This document shows, one piece after another, positions 35,346 to 49,487 of a stretch of 64,000 nt of DNA (the first letter of the stretch is position 1; each line of letters starts with the position of its first letter). Below the pieces are notes generated by a model. The model searched no databases, was not told where the DNA came from, and worked only from the letters and a program-made list of their open reading frames with translations. Location of the stretch: NCBI GenBank assembly GCA_036365515.1, contig CM070876.1, forward strand, positions 41,630,695 to 41,694,694, in the 5' to 3' direction. This stretch comes from Torymus aiolomorphi (lineage: Eukaryota; Arthropoda; Insecta; Hymenoptera; Torymidae). The translations under genes and the position numbers were made by a program.

Positions 35346-36870
35346 ATGAGTGGTAAGTCCACGGAAACGACTATCCATGGGGGTAACCCGGTAAACGGAT
35401 GTCCCCCCGGTGGTTCCGATCGGGGTATAGTAGACCCCATGGCTGCCGCAGGTCTCCAACTCGGATATGGAGGAGACCAATCACTCGTTAAAAGCTCTGG
35501 GGGTAATGGTTTTGGCCCCCAGCTGCCTCCGAACGACTACCAAAACCCTATCGGCGCAGTGGCACACTTGGCCGCGTCGATAGGAGCATCAACAAGCGCA
35601 GCTCTAGCTGTAAAATACAGAGTACTCGACGCCTTGAAACACATCCAGGGAGCAGAGTCGAAGGAAGACGAGCTACTGAGAAAGATTCAAGAGAATCTAG
35701 ACAAGATGGATGCAGTGGTCGGTGAGGCACGTAACATTCACAAGTGCGTCAAAGAGGATCTGCAGAAAGTAATGTCCTTGATGCGACGACTAACCAGTGC
35801 CAGAGAAGCAACTGGCAAGATCAAGTCGAGCTTCGACCTAATACTGCTGAACAGTGACCGACGCCTACAGTGCTCAGATGTCTTGGTACAGACTGCAGTA
35901 CCAGAAGGAAAGAGAAAGGAAAGGTCGCCCTCATCCGTAGCAACTCTCAAAAGGCGGAGAGAAGACAGAGGAACAACCATGCAGCCTCAGCCCCAGAGGA
36001 CTGGAGGGGTGAACCTAAACACCCCACTGCCCACACCGCTGACGCCAGAAGTTAGCCCTGACGCTGAAATGGACTGGGAGGTTGCCACAAAGAGAAGCAG
36101 GAGGAAACAGCGCAAAGACGAGAAGAATAATGCTGGGAGAACGAAAGCGAAACCAGACGCAATTCTGATTAGGAAAAAGGACCCAAATGCGACTTTCGCC
36201 AGTGTTCTCAAGCAAATGAAGAAGAAGGTGAACAAGGGGCAAGTCACCAAAAACGTCAATAAAATCAGGCAAACTAAGCCTGGAGATGTATTAGTGCAGC
36301 TGCAGAGGGGTAGCAACGCCATGCACCTAAAAGAAGCAGTTGCAACAGCGATTGGTTCAGAAGCTATAGTTTTGCAGCTCTCACAACATGTAGTTCTCGA
36401 CGTGAGAGACATGGACATGGACACACCGAGAGCGAAGTACATAAGGCGCTTGCTGAAGCTACTGGGGTTCCAGTAGAAACGCTAAAGGTCAAGGCAATGT
36501 CCCCCACGTATGGCGGCATGCAGATGGCAATCGTAACGATGCCACGTATGAATGCACTGCACATCATTAAGAGTGGGAAGGTAAGGATCGGCTGGGTTAT
36601 TGCCAGAGTATGCGAAAAGATCTCAGTTCCCAGGTGTTTCAGATGCTTAGCCTTTGGGCACCTCTCACACAACGGCGCAAAGGGAACAATGCGACAAAGC
36701 CATGCTTCCTATGCGGGGCCACGGACCACCTTGCCGTGAACGGCAAGAATGAACCAATGTGCACTCAGTGCGAGGCGTTAGGTGCCGACCATAGACATCG
36801 ATCTGGGAGCGCAAAATGCACAGTTCTGGCGAAGGCGAAGGAAAGTCTGCTAAGGAAAGGAAATGGCTAA
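35346..36870 (+). pseudogene. R1-clade ORF1 (gag-like nucleic-acid-binding protein), two frameshifts
   Basis: ORF1 proteins coat the element RNA. The ATG at 35346 opens 376 codons, with a possible coiled-coil region (EDELLRKIQENLDKMDAVVGEA) and basic stretches (RRREDRG, KRSRRKQRKDEK). A frameshift near 36440-36470 leads to the frame with RCFRCLAFGHLSHN, and another near 36660-36700 to the frame with CFLCGATDHLAVN and CTQCEALGADHRHRSGSAKC. The first two knuckles fit C-x2-C-x4-H-x4 but have Gly where the last Cys is expected. The TAA at 36868-36870 overlaps the ORF2 start. Confidence 0.88.
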
Positions 36871-39843
36871 GTTTATACTAATAAATTTACACGGGGCCCA
36901 AGCCGCGCAAGACTTGCTTTACCAAATGGTTAAAGAACACGATGCGGGTATTCTGCTCATTTCCGACCAATGCAGAAACTCAGAAAAAATGGCTGACACT
37001 GGAACAACCGTGGCGATGCGGCTATACACGTATTGCCTAGAGCTAACACGCAGGTAAACTCAACAGAGAAAGGAAACGGGTATATACGATGCGTGCTAAA
37101 TGGCACCGCAGTTTATAGCTGTTACTTCTCGCTGAACGCACCGCTTGAGACTTTCCAGCCAGACTTGGACGGCTTGGAGAGAAGCATAAGAAAATGGCCC
37201 GGACCCATCATCGTTGCAGGAGATTTCAACGCCAAATCTAGGTCATGGAGCGGAGGTCCGGAAGATAGAAGAGGACAGCTTTTAGACGAAATGATGTTGT
37301 CACTCGACCTGATAGTGATTAATCAGCCGGGGATGGCAACATTCGAAAGAAGAGCGTCGTCCTCGGTATTAGATCTGACATTCCTTCGACCAACGCTGAG
37401 GAAGCACCTACACGAGTGGACAATATTGGAAGAAGAGTCACTCAGCGACCATCGATATGTCTGCTTCGAGTTAAACAGCCAAAAACGCGATGCCCCGCGA
37501 GACAAACCCACAGGATGGACTGTCAAGAAATTTGACCGGGACGTATTTGCAGAATACATTTCGGGGACACCAGAACTGGACAAGACTGGGACGACGGACG
37601 ACCTGACGTGACTTTACACAACTGAAATGAGCCGAGTGTGCGATGTATCCATGCCCCGGAGAAGACAGCACAAGAATCAAAAGCCTGCTTTCTGGTGGAA
37701 CTCAGAAATCTCAGAACTGAGGAGTAGCTGTAAGAAACAACGAAGGAAAGAGGATAGGTACAGGGATGCCAGAAAGTCGCTCCGAAACGCCATAAAGCAA
37801 AATAAGAGGCAATGCTGGAAAGCTCTGTGCGCCGATGTCGATCGAGACCTATGGGGCACACCCTATCGCCTAGTGATACGGAAACTCCAGACGAGTCGGG
37901 GATCGGTCGCACCAACAGATGTACCGACTATACTTAAAATCGTAGAAGCGCTCTTTTCAAAAGGAGCTTCCAGAGAGAGCTACCCGAGCGATGAAGCACT
38001 TGAGATACCTCTATTCCAGATAAGCGAACTTAAACTGGCTGCAAAGAGGCTGGACTCCGGTAAGGCCCCGGGACCCGATGGGATCCCCAACGAAGTTTTG
38101 CGAGCGGTTATTCGGAAAAAACCTCAACTAATCCTGGACTTATTTAACACGTGTTTGGAAAGAGGTCATTTCCGGAAACAATGGAAACGCCAAAAACTGT
38201 TCCTCATACCGAAGGGTAAAAACAAGGATCCAAGGCACCATCCTCTTGGAGACCGTTATGCATACTTGACTCAACGTAGACCGTTATGCATACTTGACTC
38301 TATATGAGAGAATGATTCTCAACCGCATGCAGAGCGAATTAGACGACCCGGAGAATGAAGGGCTGTCGGAGATGCAATACAGATTCCGTGCAGGTCGGAG
38401 CACTTTGCACGCGGTGCAGGAAGTGCAGAAAAGAGTAGACAAAGCATTCTCCATGAAACCGCAGTCGGGAGGCTTCTGTGCCGTGGTAACACTCGATGTT
38501 AAAAACGCCTTTAACACGGCCAACTGGGAACATATATATCAAGCCCTTAACAGAAGACTCCCTGAATATCTAATGAGGGTGGCTAGCAGCTACCTAGAGG
38601 ACAGAACGCTGATGGTGAAAACGTACGATGGCACCACAGAAGTTGCGATCACGGCAGGAGTCGCTCAAGGATCTGTCGGTGGCCCCACAATATGGAACAT
38701 ACATTACGACGGGCTGCTGCGGCTCAAACTACCTAAGAACGTGGTTTTAGTAGGATATGCGGATGATGTGGCCATGGTGGCAGTAGCCGCAACTATACAA
38801 GAAATAGAGTGGAAATGCAACGAGTCTCTAGAAATTGTTAGCCGCTGGATGAAAGCACACGACCTCGAATTGGTCCAGGAGAAGAGTGAGGCTGTTCTCG
38901 TAACAAAGAGACGAAAGTTCGAGTACCCCAAACTCGAACTAGATGGCCATACGATACAGTTCCAGGATAGCATCCGGTACCTGGGCTTATGGATCGACAG
39001 ACACTGGAACTTCAAAGACCACATCAGGCGAACATCGACCAAAGCAGGGAATGTAGGTACAGCGCTACAACAGCTGATGCCCAATGTGGGAGGACCTAAA
39101 CAAGGCAGCCGAGCACTTCTAGCGACTGTGGTGCACTCAGTGCTACTCTACGGCTCGCCTCTGTGGGGTGCCCATGCGCACAATAGCGCAGTCATGAAGA
39201 ATATGGCTCCTGTACAGTGACGAATAGCACTTCGAGTTATGGCGGATATCGTACCATATCACTGGGCGCAACCTTGCTCCTCGCAGGAATAGCCCTGATA
39301 TGGCTACTCGCTAAGGAAAGAGCCAACGTGTGGGAGCGGCAGCAACGAGAGGATGAGACAGCCACACTACTGGATATCAAAAAGGAAGCCCACGCAGTCC
39401 TACTGCAAGAGTGGCAAGGTGAATGGAGCGCATACCCTAAAGGTAGGTGGACACATACACTTATTAGGGGCGTCAAAGAGTGGACGACCCGAGAACACGG
39501 AAGACTCGATTACTGGGTCACGCAGGCACTCAGTGGACATGGGTGTTTCGGTGCGTACTTGTTTAAGTATAAAAGGCGAAACGATCCAAGCTGCCAGGAC
39601 TGTGGCGCCGAATGGGACGACGCAGAACACGCGTTCTTCCACTGCAGATTCTACATGGAGGAGCAGGTTCAACTACAACAGAGTATTGGCGCACTCTTAG
39701 AGCCAGAGACACTGGTTCAAGTCATGCTACTTGGACCGGAATCTTGGGAGAAGATTGCGTGTTACTTCAGGCACGTAATCACAAAGAAGCGAAAAACAGA
39801 AGAGGAGACACAGCGAATGAGGAATGACGGACCCTTGGACTAG
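36863..39843 (+). pseudogene. R1-clade ORF2: endonuclease, reverse transcriptase and C-terminal CCHC motif, broken
   Basis: ORF2 nicks the target and copies the RNA there by target-primed reverse transcription. ATG is at 36863. The endonuclease (to about 37480) shows ILINLHGAQAA, IIVAGDFNAKS and SLSDHRYV. Its usual catalytic Glu appears as Asp in LLISDQCRN. RT (37980-38900) has SGKAPGPDGIPNEVL, DVKNAFNTANW, GVAQGSVGGP and the catalytic GYADDVAMV. The tail (39590-39650) has CQDCGAEWDDAEHAFFHC. Breaks are a frameshift near 37040, TGA at 37609-37611, a 28-bp tandem duplication at 38251-38300, TGA at 39218-39220 and a shift near 39245. The ordinary length is about 1000 codons. Confidence 0.92.
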
Positions 39844-40291
<448 letters not shown>

Positions 40292-40697
40292 CCACAACAG
40301 ACATTTTTCAAAAATCATTTATTTTGATTCCTAACACCTCGAAAGACTATTATAACATGTTTTTACAATAACTCAAAAAATTGCTATCACAGAGCTTCCT
40401 CTAGGAGGAAGCAATTGTTGAAAACCGTCAATCGTAAAAACCAACTGTTACGACTCCAGTAGCTGTATTTTACATAAGTTTTGAAACGGCATCTTTAAAA
40501 TATTTTTTTTGTATTTTGTGGAATCAAATATAATACTTTCTATATACTGTTGCATAATAGATAAAATGTAGAAAACCAGAAAATTTTTATATTTAAGTAA
40601 ATGATTAACTATTAATTCTAATATTTAGTTTTATGAAGCTGATTCCTAACAGGTATCACATTTTTAAAGCGTTCACTAATCGGTACCGTTACCTTAA

Positions 40698-42183
40698 TGA
40701 ATGTTGACATTCTTTAATCCTTTCTATAAATTCCTCGACGTCTTCTTTATACTCTCGAGAGAAACTAACCTGCCACTTTTGCAATAGAGTGCATGTTCGA
40801 CTTTCTCTCTGGAATGACGTATCGCGATTCGACGAACGTCTCGACGTTTCTACTACCGACGGATGTGAAAACGAGGCGTACCTCGGATCGTTTTGTGAAG
40901 TGTAACGATAGTCTAACGGTAAAGCGTTTTGACCATAGGCTTGACCGTATGCCATCGGCGGATAGTACCCTTGCGGTGGGTATAAGGTGGGTACAGCCAT
41001 TGATACCCAACGCTCGGGGGATAGAAACCCCAACCATAATCAAGTTTCTGGTGGGGGCCCAACCCTGCAAACGACGAACTTACATTTTCCACCAAAGGCG
41101 CTTGGGGATTGTATCCTCCAGGGCCTTCTCGTTCGGACTGAGGGTATCTTATTCCACTCGACATGGGATGATTTGCTAACGATCGAGTATTAACTTCCTC
41201 GGCTAAGTTGGGAATCGAACCAGGAAGCTGGTGGTTTGCTTCTCTGCGTGCATTCGCTTCTGGTGGAGAAAGATTCGACCCTTGAGATTGGCTTGTTTCG
41301 ATACGAGAGATTCTATTTTGGGCAGGCGAAGTTTCGATATGCACTGGAGGGTGACTTTCAAAATGTACTTGTGCGGTAGTGGTTTGTGAGGTTCGTGGTG
41401 GTACAACAGGAAATGTTTCGGTAGCGCGAGGTAAATGGTAGAATTGGGGATGTGTGTCTTGAGAAAGGTAGTGTGAGTAGTGCTCCAAACCACCCGAAAG
41501 GTTGGCTTGTGTTTCGAGAATTTGGTTATTATTGGAAAAGGGGTACATTGTGCATTGTGCACTCGGCTGACTGTTTGAATACTGACTATGCAAGTTTCTG
41601 CTATCTGGAGCTTTTGGTCTGGTCCAATACGGATTATGTGGTGTGGCACCAGTGCTCGTCACCGTCATCAGCTGGCTAGGCTTGGAGGAGAGTCCAGTGT
41701 AATTCGATTCATACACCTAGGTGGGTTTTCGGCATGATGTGTCGATACCATGCCCGATGCTACGCTATTATTTGCAACCGCTGTCATATTCGTGGCAGCA
41801 GTTGCTATCTGGGCGGATTGATCCGATATTTCTTTCACTGTTGAGTTTGATGTTGGACCCCCCTCTGTGATCTCTCCAAGTCCGGTCTCAGTAGTCGCGT
41901 CCATGAAAAATTCATCATGTTCTAGTCCCGGCACTAGAGATCCCCTCGATGGATCGTTATCCTCTAGGATATTCCAGAAAGCTGCTCTAGCCCCAAAAGT
42001 TCGACGCAAGTCAAATCTCACCAATCGATCGATCAGCTCCAGCATACTTCCTTCTCTACTTAACCGACTAGCCTTCAGTGCATGGAATATTCTCTCCCGA
42101 TCATAAGATTGGAAAACTGATTCTAACCTAGCCCTCTCGGCTACTACCTCCGGCCGATTATCTCTCTTGACATTCGAAGCCAT
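40698..42183 (-). pseudogene. Gypsy-B gag N-terminal half
   Basis: ATG at 42183-42181 opens a 171-codon piece with a helical, SAP-like segment (ERIFHALKASRLSREGSMLELIDRL). Next comes a Ser/Pro/Gln-rich linker in another frame (41716-40913), then a tyrosine-rich piece (41033-40698) leading to the capsid start KWQVSFSREYKEDVEEFIERI. Frameshifts lie near 41690 and 40970. The frame enters the TTAA at 40694-40697 and resumes at 33733 beyond the nested insertion, so this is the missing start of Gypsy-B gag and not a separate element. Confidence 0.85.
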
Positions 42184-43212
42184 TTCAACTACAATAAATA
42201 ATTAACTACTATCCCAACCTAGTTTTATTTCTAACGAGAACGAGTAAAAATAAAAAAAGTCTTATTGTTTAGGGGTGAAAACGAATTTCACTCTACGCTT
42301 GTGTAAGCGCAAATTCTCACGAAACCGTTTGGCTTATTTACTCGGGATGCCAATTAAGGCTCCCGTAAATTCGAAAAATGAGAAAAAGAAACAAAATAAA
42401 TGCTGACTAATCAAAAGCAGAAAAGCAGAAAGAAAAAAAATCTTAACCAGGCACTGCTGTATTCTGTTACCAAAGAGCAACAAGCATAAAAAAAACAATG
42501 CAATAACTGTAACCAAGTCAAACGCAAAAAAAACCAAAAGAAAAATAAGCAATCCACAAAAAAAAATCTGACGTGCCCAAGCCAATCAGTTCAACAACGA
42601 AGCAACCATAACAATATTTTTGTTGTTTCTGATTGCTTGCCCCGTCAACGACAACCAACTTACTACAATAAGAAAAAAACTACTAACTATAACTACTAAA
42701 TTCACTCCATGTGCGCAGCACGCTAAAGAAGAAGAAAATTATCGTCACTCATTTTTCTTGTTATACCAATGACAACAACAGAAAAAAGAACCGAATTGTT
42801 TCGTTACTCTCTCCGCTAAAACGATTCAGCGCGCTACTAGCTACTTAAAAATAAATAAAAATAGCGAAACTGCAACAACAAGAATTCAAATCGAAAGCCA
42901 GATGGAAAACAAGCTAAAGCAACTTACTATATTAGGCAAGAAAGCAGAGAAATATTTTGCGACAGGGGTGTGTAATAATATCAAGCAACAATTTTACCAA
43001 TTTATATGAATTAAAACTCTTTAAAACGAACTAATTAAATAAATCTACTCTTAACTAATTTTATTTGAAAGCACAGATATTGTTGAGAACACGTTAGAAG
43101 TAATACCAAGTTGAATATAATACTCGATGGAAACTATAACTTTAAATACCCTATTAGAATCTAGAAATGTTTCTTTTAAAATGATTTTGAAAATTGATAA
43201 CCTGTTAAATAT
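42184..43212 (-). other. Gypsy-B leader (A-rich) and an AT-rich spacer
   Basis: About 42190-42980 is rich in A runs and CAAC/AAGC motifs, much like the Gypsy-A leader, and precedes the gag ATG on the minus strand. I could not find a primer-binding site or LTR; GTGTGTAATAATATC at about 42968 is the only weak candidate for an LTR edge. From 42985 to 43212 the sequence is AT-rich and unassigned. Confidence 0.45.
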
Positions 43213-43616
43213 ATTGATTATCTTGCAGCTAACGGCCAGTTTCCTACCAATATGGTGTTTATTATTCAAGGTTTAGGAATAATAAAATGACACCATTTTT
43301 TACTATTCAACGTTTCGGACATTTATATGTCCCTCTTCAGGAAGCTAATAAATCACCACAACGATTTTTTTATTATTAAACCAACGATACAAAAGTTGTA
43401 CAATAAATAAATAGTAACGTAAAACTTACAATAATTTTCTATACATGAGTCAAAGTTGTTAACGGAAAAACAGTCCGCTCGTCAATAACGGTTACAGAGA
43501 TTTTTTCGCTTTATATAGTAAGATCTATAGATATGTGTGCGTAATCAAAAGTAAATACATTCGTGACAATGGCAGTGCATGATACGGCTAGGTGGGGAGA
43601 GACCCACTACAGGAGT
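43213..43616 (-). repeat. Penelope-like left terminal repeat (inverted)
   Basis: The reverse complement of 44862-45264 with roughly 90% or better identity by eye. It runs from ATTGATTATCTTGCAGCTAA to GGTGGGGAGAGACCCACTAC. It contains a hammerhead-like core on the minus strand (43340-43311). Confidence 0.9.
43311..43340 (-). ncRNA. Hammerhead-like ribozyme core, left repeat
   Basis: On the minus strand CTGAAGA (fits CUGANGA), a perfect 6-bp stem II (GGACAT/ATGTCC with a 4-base loop) and GAAAC follow in the hammerhead order. Penelope-like terminal repeats are known to carry such ribozymes. I could not build a good stem III or name the cleavage site, so activity is unproven. Confidence 0.5.
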
Positions 43617-43635
43617 TCTTTTTTTTTCAATTTTT

Positions 43636-44713
43636 TTCAGTTTAATGGAAAATTTTACAGACAAACTTTTGGTTGTGCTACGGGAACTCTTTAAGCCCTA
43701 TCTTATCTGATATAGTCATAGAGGATCTTGAATTACAATCTATCAATAAGTTACAATCTAACCCGTTGTTTTACTTTCGATATGTCGACGACATTATATT
43801 ATGTATTCACAAAAATGATATACAACACACTTTGAATGTATTTAATTCTTACGATAAAAATTTACAATTTATAGTTGAGCGATCTCAAAATAACAGCATT
43901 AGTTTCTTAGATGTTAAAATAATTATTAATAAACATAGAGATATTATAACTAATTGGTATAGAAAACCTACATTCTGTGGTAGATATTTAAACTTTAATT
44001 CACACCATCCATTGAGCAACAAAATTGCGATAATTTATTGTCTTGTTGATCATGCAATAAAGTTGTCTCACAACTCATTCCATAAACAAAATATTTTCTT
44101 TATAAAACATGTTTTAAAATACAATAATTATCCACCTGATCTAATCAATTTCCACATAAAGAAAAGACTAAATAAGATTCACTCTACAATTGACCTTCCT
44201 CATAATGATATTAATGACAACAAGACATTTATATGTTTACCATTTATCAAAGAATTAGAAGGTTTCACAAAAAAATTTTTCAAAACGCTTAATACTAATG
44301 TTGTTTTTAGCATGAATAACAAACTCAACAATATTATAGTATTAGGAAAAGATAAGAATATAAAATTTAATAATTCTAATGTTATTTATAAAATTAATTG
44401 TGATAATTGCAATGCTTCGTATGTAGGACAGACTTGTAGACGTTTAGGTGTAAGAATTAAAGAACATCAAAGAAAATATTGTGAAGAAGACAAAAATTCA
44501 TCATTACTTATCCATAAAACAGAGAAAAATCATACTATAAATTTCCAAAATGTTAAGATATTAGATATTGAAAGTAGTACCGGAAAAAGACTTCTTACAG
44601 AAGCGCCATATATACACACCCAAAAAAATTTCATGAATAAACAATTTGAAATCACAAAGTTACCAAAAGAATATAGTACATTGATTAATAATTTTGAATT
44701 TTTGTCTTCTTAG
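43636..44713 (+). pseudogene. Penelope-like reverse transcriptase with GIY-YIG endonuclease, 5'-truncated
   Basis: The protein copies element RNA at a nick made by its endonuclease. Visible RT blocks are GNSLSPILSDIVIEDLE and FYFRYVDDIILC, with the catalytic DD, then SFLDVKI and WYRKPTFCGRYLNFNSHHP, a strong Penelope signature. The C-terminal domain has VIYKI, CNASYVGQT and RLGVRIKEHQ, the GIY-YIG fold with V in place of G at the first position. The 346-codon frame from 43673 is preceded by 12 codons in another frame (FNGKFYRQTFGC, 43636-43671), separated by a one-base loss near 43686. Everything N-terminal of this is absent. Confidence 0.92.
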
Positions 44714-44861
44714 TATTATAATAGATGCGTACAGTACACGAAGAAATATTAGGAAGACATGAATAGTGGAGCTATACCACTCCTCGCTTACGCTGTATGT
44801 ACAAGAACATCGTCTCCACTACCAATAATACGTGTTACCCTAATACTTCTCTTCGTTCTCT

Positions 44862-45264
44862 AACTCCCGTAGTGGGTCTCTCCCCACCTAGCCGTATCAT
44901 ACACTGCCATTGCCACATATGTATTTACTTTTGATTACGCATACATATCTATAGATCTTACTATATAAAGCAAAAAAATCTCTGTAACCGTTATTGACGA
45001 GCGGAGTTTTTCCGTTAACAAGTTTGACTCATGTATGGAAAATTATTGTAAGTTTTACGTTACTATTTATTTATTGTACAACTTTTATATCGTTGGTTTA
45101 ATAATAAAAAAATCGTTGTGGTGATTTATTACATTCCTGAAGAGACATATAAATGTCCGAAACGTTGAATAGTAAAAAATGGTGTCATTTTATTATTCCT
45201 AAACCTTGAATACTAAACACCATATTGGTAGGAAACTGGACGTTAGTTGCAAGATAATCAATTC
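44862..45264 (+). repeat. Penelope-like right terminal repeat
   Basis: The inverted partner of 43213-43616. It carries the sense-strand hammerhead-like core at 45137-45164, in which stem II is shortened (GACAT/ATGTC) relative to the left copy. Confidence 0.9.
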
Positions 45265-45573
45265 AATGAAAATCTACCATTAGCTACATTTCACAAAATT
45301 GTTAAATATATTATTTAAAACAGGAAAAAAAAGTTTCCAATACAAAATTTTAAACAATAATATTTTAAATAGGTTATTTAGAACAACAATAATTTTAGTA
45401 TAATCTTTAGTAGGTAAGCTAGGCCGGTTCTGGCTCCCCCCACCACTCGCCCACTGACTCAGAGAAGCGTTCTGATTGGTCGAGACTGACAGGTGTGAAT
45501 CAATTACAGGTGAGACAGTGACGTCAACCTTCTCGAAGATTGCATGCTCTTACGTCATATTGTGCAAATATGC
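45265..45573. other. Unassigned spacer
   Basis: AT-rich for the first half, then mixed composition. No ORF, repeat or known motif that I can support. Confidence 0.4.
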
Positions 45574-45829
45574 GACGATGGGTGTCAAATTACAGAATCC
45601 AAGAATTAGCAGTTCAAGGTTAGGATATAAAATCTCCTCTAATTATTTATAATTTGACACCTTATGTGCGGCACCCCCATCCCTGACACCTGCATGCTGC
45701 ACCGATGATGCAGATTGCGTGAACGCGGATAACCAATTGAAAACGTCTAGAACCTCCGATTTGCGATGACGTTATTAAATATTACGCCACCCTATTAAAT
45801 ATTGCAAAATATTATGCCATATACACCTG

Positions 45830-45861
<32 letters not shown>

Positions 45862-46113
45862 TGCGTGCGTGACGATGGGTGTCAAATTACAGAATCCAAG
45901 AATTAGCAGTTCAAGGTTAGGATATAAAATCTCCTCTAATTATTTGTAATTTGACACCTTATGTGCGGCACCCCCATCCCTGACACCTGCATCGATGATG
46001 CAGATTGCGTGAACGCGGATAACCCATTGGAAACGTCTAGAACCTCCGATTTGCGATGACGTCATTAAATATTACGCCACCCTATTAAATATTGCAAAAT
46101 ATTATGCCATATA

Positions 46114-46174
<61 letters not shown>
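45574..46174. repeat. 297-bp tandem duplication ending in GT microsatellites
   Basis: GACGATGGGTGTCAAATTAC starts units at 45574 and 45871. They stay nearly identical through CACCTTATGTGCGGCACCCC, GATGCAGATTGCGTGAACGC and TATTATGCCATATACACCTG. Each unit ends in a GT tract: (GT)n plus GCGT units in the first, (GT)n to 46174 in the second. Within each unit GGGTGTCAAATTA and TAATTTGACACCTTA form an inverted pair. Confidence 0.92.
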
Positions 46175-47845
<1,671 letters not shown>

Positions 47846-48182
47846 AGCGAGGCTATACACAAAAGTTATAAAATACACCATAAAACCTATAAGATCATAT
47901 ATTCATGAATCATGTACCATTAGCTTCCAAAATCCGATAAAATATCGAAAACCCCATAAAAACCCTATAAAAACCCCTTGAATCTGAAAATCTTTGATGT
48001 AGGTACACTTGCCATGGTGAAGAGAGGCTATACACAAAAGTTATAAAATACACCATAAAAACCCCATAGACACCCCATCAGACCATATATTCATGAATCA
48101 TGTACCATTAGCTTCCAAAATCCGATAAAATATCAAAAATCCCATGAAAACTCCATAAAAACCCCATGAATCTGAAAATTTT
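47846..48182. repeat. 178-bp direct repeat that flanks the GCTTCC cluster
   Basis: GAGGCTATACACAAAAGTTA starts units at 47847 and 48025; each continues through ATGTACCATTAGCTTCC and AATCCGATAAAATATC. An inverted third copy lies at 52205-52327, on the other side of the GCTTCC-family cluster. Confidence 0.85.
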
Positions 48183-48303
48183 GCTTCCTCATAGAGGAAG
48201 CTTTGTGATAGTAAAAAAAAAAGTTTATGAGATAATGTGTTAGAAATGTTATTTAGCAAATTTGGAATCGAAATACACTATTTTTAGAAAATGTCCGTAT
48301 GGA

Positions 48304-48338
<35 letters not shown>

Positions 48339-49427
48339 CCGTATACGCTGATATCTCATGATCTACTCGACCGATTTTAACGGGAGAGTGATCATTTTTT
48401 TAGATTTTGCTTCCACAATTGGGGTCAATATTTTATTTTTGTAAAATTTAATTTTTTTTTTTTTTATAGCCATTTTTTAATTTTCAAAATTTTTTTTTCG
48501 ATTTTTTTAATATTTGGAACAAATATTGTTTATATATCATGAATTCTCTGTATGTAGGATAAAATTATCTACAATTTAAAAAAAAAAAAAAGTCGGTAGC
48601 TATATTTCGTCATAAGTTATTGATGAAAACGTAATTTTTTGTAAATAGGTTATATTTCGAAATTAAAAAAAGATATTAACATGAATATTTTTTTGGTTAT
48701 AACGGATATTAAGTACTATAACTTACTAAATTTTTAGGTTTTTTATTCATTATTTTTTGAGAAAAAAATAATTTATAAAAAAAGTGATTTTTTTTGTCGT
48801 TCAATAACTATAGTAAAATTGGCTTAATCACTTTGAAATTCTTAGTAGGGGTAGATTTTGTATAATCGAGTGAGTTCTTTGGCCCAAAAGGATTGATCCA
48901 TAAATTTCGAAGATATTTGAGGTTAAAATTTTTTTCAATTTTTTTTTAAATCGTAATTTCTCGAGAACGGCTCTATGTATCTAAATGGGGTGGGTGGTAT
49001 TCGAAAGAGAATTAAATTACCTATATTTTCTGAAAAAAAATGAATTCTCTAGCTATCACGGTTCTTTTGTTATTAACAAAAACGTAAAACTTGAAAAATG
49101 AAAAAAAATTAGTTTTATATGTTCAACTATTACAAGAGTAAAATTGTCTTATTCGCTTCAAAATTCATTGTAGAGATATATTATTGATAGTTCTCGGATG
49201 AGTTCTTTTGGCAAAGTGATTGGTTCATAAATTTCAGAGATATTTGAGGTTAAAATTTTTCTAGACATTTTTAAAATCTATTTCTTGAGGATTAATTTAT
49301 AATTTTTGCTTCCTCCTAGAGGAAGCTTTGTGATAGTAAAAAAAAAAGTTTGTGAGATAATGTCTTAGGAATGTTGTATAGAAAATTTGGAATCGAAATA
49401 CACCATTTTTAGAAAATGTCCGTATGG

Positions 49428-49487
<60 letters not shown>

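Larger units (their letters stand above)
43213..45264 (+). mobile_element. Penelope-like element with inverted terminal repeats
   Basis: A 346-codon RT/GIY-YIG ORF lies between ~400-bp terminal repeats that are inverted relative to each other (43213-43616 and 44862-45264). Penelope-like elements are known to carry such pseudo-LTRs, often inverted when one copy is truncated. The 5' part of the RT is missing, so this is a partial copy. No target-site duplication was identified with confidence. Confidence 0.9.

Noticed and set aside
42966..42990. LTR edge for Gypsy-B at GTGTGTAATAATATC
   Set aside because: No matching inverted terminus, no clear primer-binding site and no second LTR could be found.
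43311..43340. Calling a fully active hammerhead ribozyme
   Set aside because: Core and stem II fit, but I could not find a convincing stem III or cleavage triplet, so only a candidate core is reported.
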